Shown here piece by piece: positions 41,024 to 50,427 of a DNA stretch of 64,000 nt. Where the stretch lies: positions 20,731 through 84,730 of the forward strand of contig JBBDQN010000047.1 in NCBI GenBank assembly GCA_040905905.1, given 5' to 3'. This DNA is from JAICND01 sp040905905 (GTDB lineage: Bacteria; Actinomycetota; Acidimicrobiia; Spongiisociales; ZC4RG35). Position numbers and translations under genes: made by a program. The notes under the pieces are model-generated. The model was not told where the DNA came from, did no database searches, and worked only from the letters and a program-made list of their open reading frames with translations. Numbering within the stretch: position 1 is the stretch's first letter; each line of letters begins with the position of its first letter.

Positions 41024-43288
41024 CTAGACCCGAGTGCTTGAGATGGCCTTCCACAATGACTCGGGGGTCAACGGAATCTGCAGGTCCTGGCGCCCCAGGG
41101 CATCGCAGACGGCATTCACTACCGCCGGCGTCGATCCGACGGCTCCCGCCTCCCCGATACCTTTGGCTCCCAAGGGGTTGGTCGGTGTTGGCGTTTCAGT
41201 CTCTGCCAGCTCAAAGGAAGGAAGTGTTGAGGCGGTGGGCACCAGATAGTCCACGAAGGTCGAGGTGAGCAGGTTGCCATCGTCGTCGTAACGAATCGCC
41301 TCCCAGAGGGCCTGTGAAACCCCCTGAGCCAGGCCGCCATGGCGCTGACCTGCCGCCAGCATCGGATTGATGATGACTCCAGCATCATCAACGGCCACTA
41401 ACCGGGTCAGGGTGACCGCCCCGGTCTCCGGGTCGACTTCGACAACGGCGAGGTGGATGCCAAAGGGGTAGTTAGGACCGCCGGATACGAGACGGACCTC
41501 GGCCTCAAGTCCCGGCTGCTCCCCGGGCGGAACTTTGGCCGAAAAGGCCACATCGACCACCTCCTGCCACTCGATGGAAACGTCGGTGCCCCGGACCCCG
41601 ACCCGACCATCGGCCAGCTCTAGATCCCCGGGATCCGCCTCGAGGATGTGGCCGGCTAGACGCCTCACCTTTTCGGCCACCCGGGAGGCCGCTGTGTGTG
41701 AAGCCGATCCGCCATGGGCCACCGACCGGGAGCCCGAGGTGCCATATCCGTATGGGGCTGATCCGGTGTCGCCTTGTTCAACCCGTACCTGGCCCATGTC
41801 GAGGCCGAGCTGAGCCGCCACGATCTGGGCGAACGAGGTGCGGTGACCCTGACCCTGGTCCTGGGTCTCGACAAACACTGTCACGCTCCCGTCCCGATTC
41901 ACCTGGATCCGGGCCGCCCCCCAATCCTCGAAGCCGCAGACCTCGACGTAGGAGCCGAAACCGATGCCGACCAAGCGGCCTTGAGAGCGGGCAGTTGCCT
42001 GTTGCTGGCGAAGGTTGGCGTAGTCCGCCACCTCAAGCAGACGATCGAGATTGTCCGAGTAGCGACCAGAGTCGTAGGTGTAGCCACCGGCACTCTTGTA
42101 AGGAAATGAGGTCTCAGGAACGAAATTTCGTCGACGGACCTCGGCGGGGTCCAGCTCCATTTCCGTGGCCAGATGATCAATCGCTCGCTCGATCGTCAGC
42201 GTGGCCTCCGGACGACCCGCTCCCCGATAGATCCCTCGTGGGCTGCGATTGGTCCACACTCCCCGCATCCGCCAGGCGTATTGAGGAATGTCATAGGTTC
42301 CTGTCCCCATTCGAGGCGTGATGGGCTGAAAGCCGTAGTAGCGGTGCCTACAACCCAAGTCGACAAGCCAATCGAGGAACAAAGCTTGGACTTTTCCGGT
42401 GTCATCGGCCACGAGGCGGTAGGTGGCCTGCATAGCCCGACCATGACCGACGGTGAGCAAATGCTCGCGCCGGGTTTCGGTCCACTTCACCGGCCGCCCC
42501 AGGAGCCGAGCCGCCTCGGCTACCAGGATCTCCTCTTCGGCCAGGTCGAACTTTCCGCCAAAGGCGCCGCCGACAAAAGGTGCTGTCACCCGGACACGGG
42601 TCAGAGGCAGGTCAAACGTGCGAGCGAACTCCTCCTGCATCAGGTGGGGGCCCTGGGTTGTCATATATATATGGAGAGCGCCGTCCCGCCAATCCCCCAA
42701 CGCCACCCTGCCCTCTATTGGGGCCGGCGACACCCGGGGGTGCTCCACCACGCCGGTGATGACAATCGGACCTTGCATCGCGTGGATCGATTCCGAGTCG
42801 CCGCGGTTGCGGTCGTAAGCGACGTTGGACACTTGGCCTTCGTGAAGAGGTGGCGCTGCCATCGCCTGTTCCAGGTCACCCAAGACCTCGAGGGGGTCGT
42901 AGTCAACTTCGACAAGGTCAGCGGCGTCACGGGCCAGAGCCGGGGTTTCCGCGACGACTGCCGCCACCGGATCGCCCGCCATGAGAACCATTCCCTGCAC
43001 CAGCGGAAAACGCCTGGGAATATTCCTCCCGGGATTGGGCTCGGGTGGCATGTGTATGTGCGCCACATCCACCCCTGTGAGCACTCGCCAGACTCCGGCC
43101 GCCGCAACCGCTGCCGAGGTGTCGATGCGGGTTACGCGAGCGTGAGCAAAAGGGCTTCGAACGAACGCCAAGTGGAGGGTTCCGGCAGGAGAGAGGTCAT
43201 CGGTAAACGTGGCCTCACCTCGGACCAACGCCGGGTCTTCGGCCCGCTGGACGGGCGCGCCGAGTAAGGAAGGGATGAGGGATTCCAC
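41024..43288 (-). CDS. Xanthine dehydrogenase / CO dehydrogenase-family molybdenum subunit (CoxL form II-like)
   Basis: A 754-residue molybdopterin-cytosine-dinucleotide binding subunit. FVGGAFGGKFDLAEEE (about 238-253) and GAKGIGEAGAVGSTPAVVNAV near the end (with the catalytic Glu) are family motifs. The active-site loop is YRGAGR (354-359), the form II signature, not the AYXCSFR of true CO dehydrogenase, so the substrate is probably an aldehyde, purine or other compound. No FAD (CoxM) or Fe-S (CoxS) subunit gene is in the window, which is unusual. The three upstream genes (receiver, CoxE-like, MoxR) belong to the same operon and likely serve maturation of this enzyme. Confidence 0.82.
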   Translation of the reverse strand: MESLIPSLLGAPVQRAEDPALVRGEATFTDDLSPAGTLHLAFVRSPFAHARVTRIDTSAAVAAAGVWRVLTGVDVAHIHMPPEPNPGRNIPRRFPLVQGMVLMAGDPVAAVVAETPALARDAADLVEVDYDPLEVLGDLEQAMAAPPLHEGQVSNVAYDRNRGDSESIHAMQGPIVITGVVEHPRVSPAPIEGRVALGDWRDGALHIYMTTQGPHLMQEEFARTFDLPLTRVRVTAPFVGGAFGGKFDLAEEEILVAEAARLLGRPVKWTETRREHLLTVGHGRAMQATYRLVADDTGKVQALFLDWLVDLGCRHRYYGFQPITPRMGTGTYDIPQYAWRMRGVWTNRSPRGIYRGAGRPEATLTIERAIDHLATEMELDPAEVRRRNFVPETSFPYKSAGGYTYDSGRYSDNLDRLLEVADYANLRQQQATARSQGRLVGIGFGSYVEVCGFEDWGAARIQVNRDGSVTVFVETQDQGQGHRTSFAQIVAAQLGLDMGQVRVEQGDTGSAPYGYGTSGSRSVAHGGSASHTAASRVAEKVRRLAGHILEADPGDLELADGRVGVRGTDVSIEWQEVVDVAFSAKVPPGEQPGLEAEVRLVSGGPNYPFGIHLAVVEVDPETGAVTLTRLVAVDDAGVIINPMLAAGQRHGGLAQGVSQALWEAIRYDDDGNLLTSTFVDYLVPTASTLPSFELAETETPTPTNPLGAKGIGEAGAVGSTPAVVNAVCDALGRQDLQIPLTPESLWKAISSTRV

Positions 43289-43320
43289 CGTCGGAACGTT
43301 AGACGCCCCGGACTACAGGA

Positions 43321-43686
43321 CTAGCGGAGTAGGTCGAGGACCGTCTCGCGGAAATCGTTGGGCTGGAAGGGTTTGGTGATGAAGGCGTCGGCCCCACCTT
43401 CGTCGGCCCGGCGTCGAGATTCCTCCTCGGCGTGGGCGGTCAAGACAACAACAGGGAGCTGCCTGGTTGAGGGATGCGACCGAATCTCATCAAGGACTTG
43501 CCAGCCATCCATACCGGGGAGGCCGATGTCGAGAACCACCAGGTCGGGCGCCTCGCTGTGTACTGCCTCCAACCCACCGGGTCCGTCCTCACGGGTAATG
43601 ATCTCGAGGTCACCTGCTCGGAGACACACCTCGATCAGCCGCCGGATAACGGCTGAATCTTCCACGACCAAGATGCGATGACCCAC
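43321..43686 (-). CDS. Stand-alone response-regulator receiver protein
   Basis: A 121-residue receiver domain only: acidic pair in VVEDS, phosphoacceptor Asp53 in LVVLDIGLPGMDGW, VLTAHA switch and Lys in FITKPF. There is no output domain, so it acts by protein contact. It is placed between the CoxE-like gene and the molybdoenzyme gene with gaps of about 33 bases, suggesting a regulatory input into that complex. No kinase is nearby. Confidence 0.88.
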   Translation of the reverse strand: MGHRILVVEDSAVIRRLIEVCLRAGDLEIITREDGPGGLEAVHSEAPDLVVLDIGLPGMDGWQVLDEIRSHPSTRQLPVVVLTAHAEEESRRRADEGGADAFITKPFQPNDFRETVLDLLR

Positions 43687-43719
43687 TTTTGTTGCCTCTC
43701 GGGTAAACCTGTTCCAATG

Positions 43720-45183
43720 CTATCGGCGCGTCCCACTATGGAGTTGAGAGCTCCTTCGGCCGCCACCGGATAGGTGACCAGGCACCGTCAGGTGCTCCAC
43801 AAAGTGCTCTAGCTGGCGCAGGGTGCGAACCTCGTAGGTCCCGTCACAGAACGACTCGTACCGGCCCATGACCGAGTCGCCCGTGTCCCAGTAGGAACGC
43901 GGCTCGGGGTTCAGCCAGTAGAGGGCCCGGGCCTTCCTGGATATTTCTTCCAGATATTGGCTCTGGGGCGGCCGATAGTTGTTCCGGGCATCTCCGGTCA
44001 CGATGAGGGTGGTGCGGGGGGTCACCTCGTGGCCATAACGCTCGACGAAGCGGGCCAGCGAGTTGCCGTAGTCGGAATGGCCGTCGAGCCACACGGCCTC
44101 GGCCTCGGTGGCGACCCGGCTAAGTGCGTCGGCAAAGTCCACCCCGGGACCAAACAGGCGCGTGACCTCGTCGACCGTGTCGATAAATACGAAAGAACGA
44201 AGCTTGGAAAAGTGCGTCGCCATCGCATAGGTGAATTGCAGGGTGAACCGGGCGAAGGTAGCCATCGAACCCGAGATGTCACAGAGCAGGAACACTTCTG
44301 GACGATGGGGCCGCGACTTGCGGAACACGGGATCCATCGGCACGCCACCGCTGGCCAGAGAGCGCCGCATGGTCTTACGAAAGTCAAGGCGTCCAGCCCG
44401 AAGTAATCGACGGCGGCGGGCTAATCGGGCGGCGAGTTTGCGGGTGAGCGGTTCGATGACGTCTTCGATCTGAGCAAGGTCGTAGCGAGTGGCGTGCATC
44501 AGGTCGAGATCCTCGACCAGAGGCTGGCGGAGGGTGCGGGCGACCGACTGGCGCCCACGGTCGGCCACCAGGCGCCTCCGGATCTCGTCCTGGATCTCCT
44601 GACGCAGTCTGGCGATCTGGGCCTCCACCTCCTCGCGGGCCAAGCGGGCGTCGAGTGCGTCTTCGGGGCCGATACCTGCCAGGGCTTCCTCGAGCAGGCG
44701 CTGCTGCAGGCTCTCAACGTCGATTCGACGCATCGTCCGGTACAGGTAGTAAGTGCCTCCCACTGGACGGCCTGGTTCGATCCCTGCCAATTCTTCGACT
44801 GCTCGCCGGGCCGCCGCTTGAAGCCCGGCCAGATCGTTGCCCATCAAAGCCCGGTAGATCGATTCGATCAGGTCATCCAGATCCGCAGATCCCCCGGGTG
44901 CGCCTGACTCACGGTTGGCTGACGAAGCAGCAGCAGGCGCCGGAGCCGCGGGGTCCTCCTCGGCCGCCCGGTGATGGGCGAAAAAGACCTCGAACGCAAC
45001 ATCGAACGCCCGGTAATGCCGCTCGTTTTTGACGAGAGTGGCCCCCAAAGTGGCCTTTAAAGCAGAACGGTCGCCGAGGTCGATGTGTTGGACGGCCTCC
45101 ATCGCATCGATTGACTCGACCATCGACACCGGAATCCCGGCCGCCCGCAATTCCTGAACGAAGTCGGTTAGGAGGTCAATCAT
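43720..45183 (-). CDS. VWA-domain protein, CoxE-like
   Basis: A 487-residue protein with an N-terminal helical part and a C-terminal von Willebrand A domain with the MIDAS metal motif DISGSMATFARF, followed by FVFIDTVDEVTRLF and LIVTGDARNNY. This is the CoxE type, which works with a MoxR-like ATPase. In carboxydotrophs CoxD/CoxE are needed for mature Cu-Mo sites, but homologues occur with many molybdoenzymes. The middle (about 150-230) is an alpha-helical, Arg-rich segment. It ends 33 bases before the receiver gene. Confidence 0.8.
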   Translation of the reverse strand: MIDLLTDFVQELRAAGIPVSMVESIDAMEAVQHIDLGDRSALKATLGATLVKNERHYRAFDVAFEVFFAHHRAAEEDPAAPAPAAASSANRESGAPGGSADLDDLIESIYRALMGNDLAGLQAAARRAVEELAGIEPGRPVGGTYYLYRTMRRIDVESLQQRLLEEALAGIGPEDALDARLAREEVEAQIARLRQEIQDEIRRRLVADRGRQSVARTLRQPLVEDLDLMHATRYDLAQIEDVIEPLTRKLAARLARRRRLLRAGRLDFRKTMRRSLASGGVPMDPVFRKSRPHRPEVFLLCDISGSMATFARFTLQFTYAMATHFSKLRSFVFIDTVDEVTRLFGPGVDFADALSRVATEAEAVWLDGHSDYGNSLARFVERYGHEVTPRTTLIVTGDARNNYRPPQSQYLEEISRKARALYWLNPEPRSYWDTGDSVMGRYESFCDGTYEVRTLRQLEHFVEHLTVPGHLSGGGRRSSQLHSGTRR

Positions 45184-45216
45184 GAGTTAGACGGAGGAGG
45201 CGAGACGCGATCGGCG

Positions 45217-46071
45217 TCAGGCAAGCGTCAGCTCCTTGGCCGCCTTTTCGATGTCGGTCTGGTATTTGAGGAGGACGTGAAGAGTGTCGCCTATGACCTG
45301 CTCGTCGATGTGTTCGACGGTCAACGCCAACAACGTCCGCGCCCAGTCGATCGACTCCGAAATGGAGGGTGCCTTCTTCAGATCCATGGCACGGATCGAT
45401 CGAACAATGCGGGCGATCTGGCTTGCCAGCTGGTCAGGCAGACCCGGGACCCTGGCAAGGAGAATCTCTTTTTCCCGGTCGGGATCGGGGTAGCTGATGT
45501 GGAGGAAGAGACATCGGCGCTTTAACGCTTCCGACAGCTCACGAGTGTTGTTGGAGGTAAGGATGACGATGGGGATGGTGGCCGCAGTAATGGTGCCAAG
45601 TTCGGGGATCGACACCTGGAACTCGGACAACACCTCCAGCAACAGGGCTTCGGTCTCGATCTCAACCCGGTCGACCTCATCGATCAACAGCACAACGGGC
45701 AGTGGGGAACGAATCGCCTCCAGCAGTGGTCTCGTGAGGAGGAAGTCCTCAGCAAAGATGTCTTGTTCCAGGTCGCTCCAATCCTGGCCAACGTCCGCCT
45801 GGATTCGCAGAAGCTGCTTCTTGTAGTTCCACTCGTACAGTGCCTTGGCTTCGTCAAGGCCTTCGTAACACTGCAGCCGGATGAGGCGACGCCCGGAAAT
45901 CGCTGCTACCGCCTTGGCGAGCTCGGTCTTGCCCACACCGGCAGGCCCCTCGACCAGGATCGGTTTGGTGAGCCGGTCGGCGAGGTAAACCACCTGCGCA
46001 ATTCGTTGATCGGCCAGGTAGTTGACACCGGCGAGGGCCTCTTTGATCTCCTGGGGAGTTTCACCGATCAT
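45217..46071 (-). CDS. MoxR/CoxD-type AAA+ ATPase
   Basis: A 284-residue MoxR-family ATPase: Walker A EGPAGVGKTELAKAVA (41-56), Walker B VVLLIDEVDR, sensor 1 IVILTSNNTRELSEALKRRCLFL. MoxR proteins are chaperone-like and act with VWA partners, here the CoxE-like protein 33 bases downstream. Its start overlaps the proA stop by four bases, so it is coupled to the proline genes, most likely an accident of operon packing. Confidence 0.86.
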   Translation of the reverse strand: MIGETPQEIKEALAGVNYLADQRIAQVVYLADRLTKPILVEGPAGVGKTELAKAVAAISGRRLIRLQCYEGLDEAKALYEWNYKKQLLRIQADVGQDWSDLEQDIFAEDFLLTRPLLEAIRSPLPVVLLIDEVDRVEIETEALLLEVLSEFQVSIPELGTITAATIPIVILTSNNTRELSEALKRRCLFLHISYPDPDREKEILLARVPGLPDQLASQIARIVRSIRAMDLKKAPSISESIDWARTLLALTVEHIDEQVIGDTLHVLLKYQTDIEKAAKELTLA

Positions 46072-47339
46072 CTGACTTGGCCCTCACCCCGCACCACCCA
46101 TCGTTCCGAGGTCAGGGATTCAAGGCCCATCGGCCCCCGCACATGGAGCTTCTGTGTTGAGATTCCGATCTCGCCACCAAAACCGAATTCCTCTCCGTCC
46201 GTGAATCTGGTGGAGGCATTCACCATCACGACAGCAGAGTCGGTCTGGGCGATAAAGGCTTCGGCGGCGGTTAAGTCAGCCGTGACAATTGCCTCGGTAT
46301 GACCGCTGCCGTAACGGCGGATGTGATCAAGAGCCGCCTGAACGCCATCCACGACCTTGACGGCCATGATGAGGTCGAGGTACTCAGTGCTCCAATCCTG
46401 ATCGCTGGCCCGGGCAATCTCGTCCACAATCGACCGGGCAGCTTCGTCGCCCCTTAACTCGACCCCTGCGGAAGTCAACATCTTGGCTACTCGAGGAAGG
46501 AACTCTTCGGCAATATCACGATGAACCAACAGCTTCTCGGCAGCGTTGCAAACGCCCGGGCGACTGATCTTGGAGTTAAGAACGATGTCGGCGGCCATCT
46601 CGAGATCGGCAGAGGCGTCGACAAAAATGTGGCAGTTGCCCGCCCCATCGATGACATAAGGCACGGTTGCTTCCGCTTCGATCGCCGCAATCAGTTGCGG
46701 CCCACCCCTGGGCACGAGTAGATCGACCCACTCCGTGGCCTGCATCAATGCCCGGGCGCCTTCCCGGCTGCTGTCTTCGACCACCTGAACTGCATCAGCT
46801 GGGAGATCGGATTGTTCAAGGGAGTCACGGATTACCCGCCCGATTGCCAGATTGGAACGGAGCGCAAAGGAAGATCCCCGCAATAGCGCGGCATTGCCTG
46901 CTTTGAGACACAACCCGGCAGCGTCGGCTGTGACGTTCGGCCGCGCTTCGTATATGACAGCGATTACGCCCAATGGGATCCGGGTTCTGGTCATTCGCAG
47001 CCCATTGGGTCGGGTGAAGCCCGCCGTTACCTGCCCCACGGGGTCGGGGAGACCCGCCACGACGGACAAACCAGAGGCCATGCTGGTTAAGCGGGCTTCG
47101 GTCAGCCGGAGCCGATCCAGCAATGGCCCGCTGATGCCCTCCCTTACCGCCTGGTCCATGTCGCCGGAGTTAGCCTTGAGGATTCGATCCTGGTCAGCCA
47201 GGAGCCCTTGGGCAGCCCTGGTCAGGGCGGCGTTCTTGGCGAGAGCGGAGGCTCGAGCCATCACCTGGGCAGCTTTACGCGCCTGGCTGCCAAGCTCTTC
47301 GACCATGGTCGGCAGTGTACGGGAGGTGGGGGGAGCCAA
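46068..47339 (-). CDS. proA: Gamma-glutamyl phosphate reductase
   Basis: A 423-residue enzyme reducing glutamyl-5-phosphate to the semialdehyde in proline synthesis. The catalytic Cys lies in KISRPGVCNAAEKLLVH, and GVIAVIYEARPNVT is the family signature. Translation begins nine bases after proB. No proC is in the window. The end overlaps the MoxR start by four bases. Confidence 0.93.
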   Translation of the reverse strand: MAPPTSRTLPTMVEELGSQARKAAQVMARASALAKNAALTRAAQGLLADQDRILKANSGDMDQAVREGISGPLLDRLRLTEARLTSMASGLSVVAGLPDPVGQVTAGFTRPNGLRMTRTRIPLGVIAVIYEARPNVTADAAGLCLKAGNAALLRGSSFALRSNLAIGRVIRDSLEQSDLPADAVQVVEDSSREGARALMQATEWVDLLVPRGGPQLIAAIEAEATVPYVIDGAGNCHIFVDASADLEMAADIVLNSKISRPGVCNAAEKLLVHRDIAEEFLPRVAKMLTSAGVELRGDEAARSIVDEIARASDQDWSTEYLDLIMAVKVVDGVQAALDHIRRYGSGHTEAIVTADLTAAEAFIAQTDSAVVMVNASTRFTDGEEFGFGGEIGISTQKLHVRGPMGLESLTSERWVVRGEGQVR

Positions 47340-47348
47340 AGAGTGCTC

Positions 47349-48428
47349 TCAGCGGAGAATGACCAGGTCGTCGCGGTGAATAGCCTCGACCTCGCTTCGC
47401 TGGCCCATGGTCGCGGTAAGGGTCGAGGCATCCATCTGGACTATCCCTTTCGCCACCAACCCGCCCGAACGGTCATGAACCTCGACCCCGGCCCCCGCTA
47501 AGAACCTGCCTAAGACCTCAACCACCCCGACCGACAACAACGACCGGGCGGCCCCTACGAGGGCCGCGACCGCCCCGTCGTCGATGATGACCACCCCGGC
47601 CGATGGTTGCCCAAATGCAATCCAGAGCTTGCGTGCCGGCAGCCGCTCTTCGCGGGGGGCTACCCAGGTCCCCACCTCTTCGCCGGCCAGCACCCGATTG
47701 ACTACATCGGCCGCCGTCGCCGACGCGATTACCGTCGGGACTCCCGACCACGCCGCCATGCGGGCCGCCGCTACCTTGCCCGCCACCCCTCCCGATCCAA
47801 GGGGACCTGTCCCGGAGAGCCGATCCAGCACCTGGTCGGTGTGACGCACGGCCGGTAATAACTCAGCCTCCCCCAAACGAGGATCAGCCGAAAACAGCCC
47901 GTCGGTGTCGGACAACAGCAACAACAACCCGGCACCCACCAGATGGGAGACAATGGCAGCCAGACGGTCGTTGTCCCCCCACCGCAATTCCTCCACTACC
48001 ACAGTGTCGTTCTCGTTCACAACAGGGACGATGCCAGCCCCCAACATCCGGTTGATCGCCGCCCTGGCATTGAGGTACTGCTCGCGATTGGCCAGGACTT
48101 CTTTGGTGAGAAGGACCTGTCCGGCCACCAACCCCAGCTTCTCGAAGCTGACCGAATACCGCTCCATGAGGCGGCCTTGGCCCACGGCCGCCGCGACCTG
48201 CAAGTCGACGATTTCGGTAGGTCGGCGGCTCAGGCCCAGGGCAGGCAGGCCGGCGGCAACCGCCCCCGAAGTGACCAGCACCGTCCGATGACCGAGGGAC
48301 AGCGCCGAGTTGACGAGAGCCGCGGTCCGTTCGATGGCGGCGGTCTCGATTCCACCATTGGGGCCGGTCAGGCTGGACGAGCCCACCTTGAGCACCAGCG
48401 GTGACCCGGCGGTGATTGGCCGCCTCAA
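47349..48428 (-). CDS. proB: Glutamate 5-kinase
   Basis: A 359-residue first enzyme of proline synthesis, with an amino-acid-kinase domain (VLKVGSSSLTGPNGGI, VPVVNENDTVVVEELRWGDND, GSGGVAGKVAAARMA) and a C-terminal PUA domain (about 270-355). The PUA domain is typical of bacterial ProB and is involved in feedback control. It is coupled to obgE by an overlap of four bases and to proA by a short gap, the usual actinobacterial order. Confidence 0.93.
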   Translation of the reverse strand: MRRPITAGSPLVLKVGSSSLTGPNGGIETAAIERTAALVNSALSLGHRTVLVTSGAVAAGLPALGLSRRPTEIVDLQVAAAVGQGRLMERYSVSFEKLGLVAGQVLLTKEVLANREQYLNARAAINRMLGAGIVPVVNENDTVVVEELRWGDNDRLAAIVSHLVGAGLLLLLSDTDGLFSADPRLGEAELLPAVRHTDQVLDRLSGTGPLGSGGVAGKVAAARMAAWSGVPTVIASATAADVVNRVLAGEEVGTWVAPREERLPARKLWIAFGQPSAGVVIIDDGAVAALVGAARSLLSVGVVEVLGRFLAGAGVEVHDRSGGLVAKGIVQMDASTLTATMGQRSEVEAIHRDDLVILR

Positions 48429-49681
48429 TCTTCATCCTCTTCGTCGTCCACTCCGAACTCCATGATCAAGTCGCCCACCCTGACCTCGTCACCTGGCTTG
48501 GCCCCGGCGTCGATTAGAGCCTGATCGACGCCCAGGCGATCGAGCCGTTCGGAGGCCAGCCGGGCAGCTTCGGGCTGGGTGAGATCGGAAAACGCCACCG
48601 CCCGGCGCGCCGCTTGACCTTCCACTACCCAGACGTTGCCCTCCCGCCGCACCGAAACGTCGGACACGGCCGGCCGGTGAAGCACAAAACCCGGGCGAAG
48701 CGGTGATGCCTTGACCGCCATGTCAACCAGGTCGGCGGTTGCATGGAGAAAAGGTTCGAGACCCAGGCGGGTGACCCCAGAGATGACCATGGCCCCTGGA
48801 ACGCTTTCGGCAGCCTCCGCAGCCTCGGGAAGGTCACCCTTGGAGATGACTGCAAGTCGGGGACGGTCGGCCAGCTCGGGGAGGTAGCGGCCGATTTCAT
48901 CGACCAGGATCTTCAGCTGCGAAGCAGCCGGGTGAACCTGGAGGGGCGAGGGATCGAGCAGCAAAACCAGCACCCTCGCCCGCTCGACGTGCCGCAGAAA
49001 CTCGTGACCCAGGCCTTTGCCTTCTGCGGCGCCTTCGATCAACCCTGGTATGTCGGCCATCACGAACTCGCGCTCGCCCACTGCCACTACGCCAAGGTGG
49101 GGCTGCAGGGTCGTGAAGGGGTAGTCAGCTACTTTCGGTTTAGCGGCCGAGACCGACGAGATAAGGGTTGACTTGCCGGCGTTGGGAAAGCCAACGAGGG
49201 CGGCGTCGGCCGCCAACTTCAACTCAAGAGTGAACCATGCTTGCTGCCCGTATTCACCTTGCTCGGCCACCGCCGGTGCCCGCAGTTTCGCGGAGACAAA
49301 TGCGGCGTTGCCCCGCCCGCCCCGGCCACCCTCCAGCGCGACTACCTGATGGCCCGGTTCGACCAGATCGGCCAGCACGGTCCCCTTCGGATCGTGGACG
49401 ACGGTCCCCAAGGGAACGGGTAGCAACAGGGTGGCGCCACTGCGGCCGTGCCGGAGGTCGCCCTGCCCGTGGGTGCCGCTTCCTGCCCGGTGGTGAGTGT
49501 CCCGTTGATAGCGGAGGAGCGTGCCAACGCTCGGGTCGGCTTGGAGGATGACGTCACCACCCCTGCCGCCATTGCCGCCATCGGGACGGCCCCGCGGACG
49601 TCCTTTGGTACGGAGGAACGACGCAACCCCGGCTCCACCGTCACCGGCTCGGAGATGAATCTTGACCCGGTCGACGAACAT
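48425..49681 (-). CDS. obgE: GTPase ObgE/CgtA
   Basis: A 418-residue ribosome-assembly GTPase. It has the Gly-rich OBG domain at 1-158 (GDGGAGVASFLRTKGRPRGRPDGGNGGRGGDV), then a G domain with GFPNAGKSTL (G1), FTTLQP (G2), DIPGLIEGA (G3) and ISKGD (G4, NKxD variant with Ser), and a C-terminal OCT domain. The acidic tail (DDEEDED) is typical. It follows rpmA by 28 bases, an order conserved across bacteria. Confidence 0.95.
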   Translation of the reverse strand: MFVDRVKIHLRAGDGGAGVASFLRTKGRPRGRPDGGNGGRGGDVILQADPSVGTLLRYQRDTHHRAGSGTHGQGDLRHGRSGATLLLPVPLGTVVHDPKGTVLADLVEPGHQVVALEGGRGGRGNAAFVSAKLRAPAVAEQGEYGQQAWFTLELKLAADAALVGFPNAGKSTLISSVSAAKPKVADYPFTTLQPHLGVVAVGEREFVMADIPGLIEGAAEGKGLGHEFLRHVERARVLVLLLDPSPLQVHPAASQLKILVDEIGRYLPELADRPRLAVISKGDLPEAAEAAESVPGAMVISGVTRLGLEPFLHATADLVDMAVKASPLRPGFVLHRPAVSDVSVRREGNVWVVEGQAARRAVAFSDLTQPEAARLASERLDRLGVDQALIDAGAKPGDEVRVGDLIMEFGVDDEEDED

Positions 49682-49709
49682 GATTGCCCACCCTCAAGAG
49701 TGGCGGGCT

Positions 49710-49961
49710 TCAGTCGGCGTTGACGCTGACCTGGCGTCGATTGTTGCGTGTGCCGTATTTCACGGTCCCAGCGGTCAATGCAAAGAGGGTGTCGTCACTG
49801 CCACGCCCCACATTGGCGCCAGGATGAAGCCTGGTCCCGCGCTGACGAACGAGCACCGCCCCGGCAGCCACTACCTGGCCGTCGAAGACCTTCGGGCCGA
49901 GTCGTTGGGCGTGGGACTCGCGACCGTTCTTCGAGGAACCACCAGCTTTGGTCTTCGACAT
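49710..49961 (-). CDS. rpmA: 50S ribosomal protein L27
   Basis: An 83-residue L27. The start MSKTKAGGSSKNGRESHAQRLG is the conserved N-terminal arm that reaches the peptidyl transferase centre, and AGAVLVRQRGTRLHPGANVGRGSDDTLFA is the core. Immediately after Met it has SKTKAGGSSKNG, the short non-cleaved form. Three bases after rplU. Confidence 0.96.
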   Translation of the reverse strand: MSKTKAGGSSKNGRESHAQRLGPKVFDGQVVAAGAVLVRQRGTRLHPGANVGRGSDDTLFALTAGTVKYGTRNNRRQVSVNAD

Positions 49962-49964
49962 CTG

Positions 49965-50342
49965 TCAATCCTCCTCGGTCTCATTGGCGACCGGCTCTTT
50001 GGCCGTCTGGGCCTTCTTGGCTGCCTTGACCTTTGGTAGATCGATCGAGGTCACCCGGATCTGGGTGTAGGTCTGACGATGGCCCATGTGGCGGCGATAA
50101 CCGGACTTGTTCTTGTATTTGAAGATGTCGATCTTGTCACCCTTGTTCTCACCGATGACCTCAGCGACCACCTTGGTGTCGGCCAAAGTGGCCCGATCAG
50201 AGATCGTGGTGCCGGACTCGTCAACCACGAGCAACGGGACAAAGGTCAAGGACTCGGCCGGGTCCTTGACTCGTTCGATGTCGATGACATCTCCGGTGCG
50301 TACCTTGGCCTGTTTGCCGCCGGTGCGGATGATGGCGTACAT
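49965..50342 (-). CDS. rplU: 50S ribosomal protein L21
   Basis: L21 from ATG 50342 (125 residues): MYAIIRTGGKQAKVRTGDVIDIERV, then KIDIFKYKNKSGYRRHMGHRQTYTQIRVTSI. About 20 residues at the C terminus (AAKKAQTAKEPVANETEED) exceed the usual length and are charged. The frame is open upstream, but only this start gives the L21 N terminus. It heads the rplU-rpmA-obgE-proBA run. Confidence 0.95.
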   Translation of the reverse strand: MYAIIRTGGKQAKVRTGDVIDIERVKDPAESLTFVPLLVVDESGTTISDRATLADTKVVAEVIGENKGDKIDIFKYKNKSGYRRHMGHRQTYTQIRVTSIDLPKVKAAKKAQTAKEPVANETEED

Positions 50343-50379
50343 GGGAAAACCTTTGTGAAGGGGGGTCGCGAGGATTATA

Positions 50380-50423
50380 GACGGAAGCCGGAAGTTCCGA
50401 CTCTGGGGCTTCCGACTTCCGTC
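50380..50423 (-). terminator. Hairpin between rne/rng and rplU
   Basis: GACGGAAG, one mismatch, CGGAAG pairs with CTTCCG, one mismatch, CTTCCGTC, a 14-pair stem with a 14-base loop. It begins five bases after the ribonuclease stop codon. It can end the ribonuclease transcript before the rplU promoter. The following U-rich stretch is weak. Confidence 0.6.
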
Positions 50424-50427
50424 TTTC

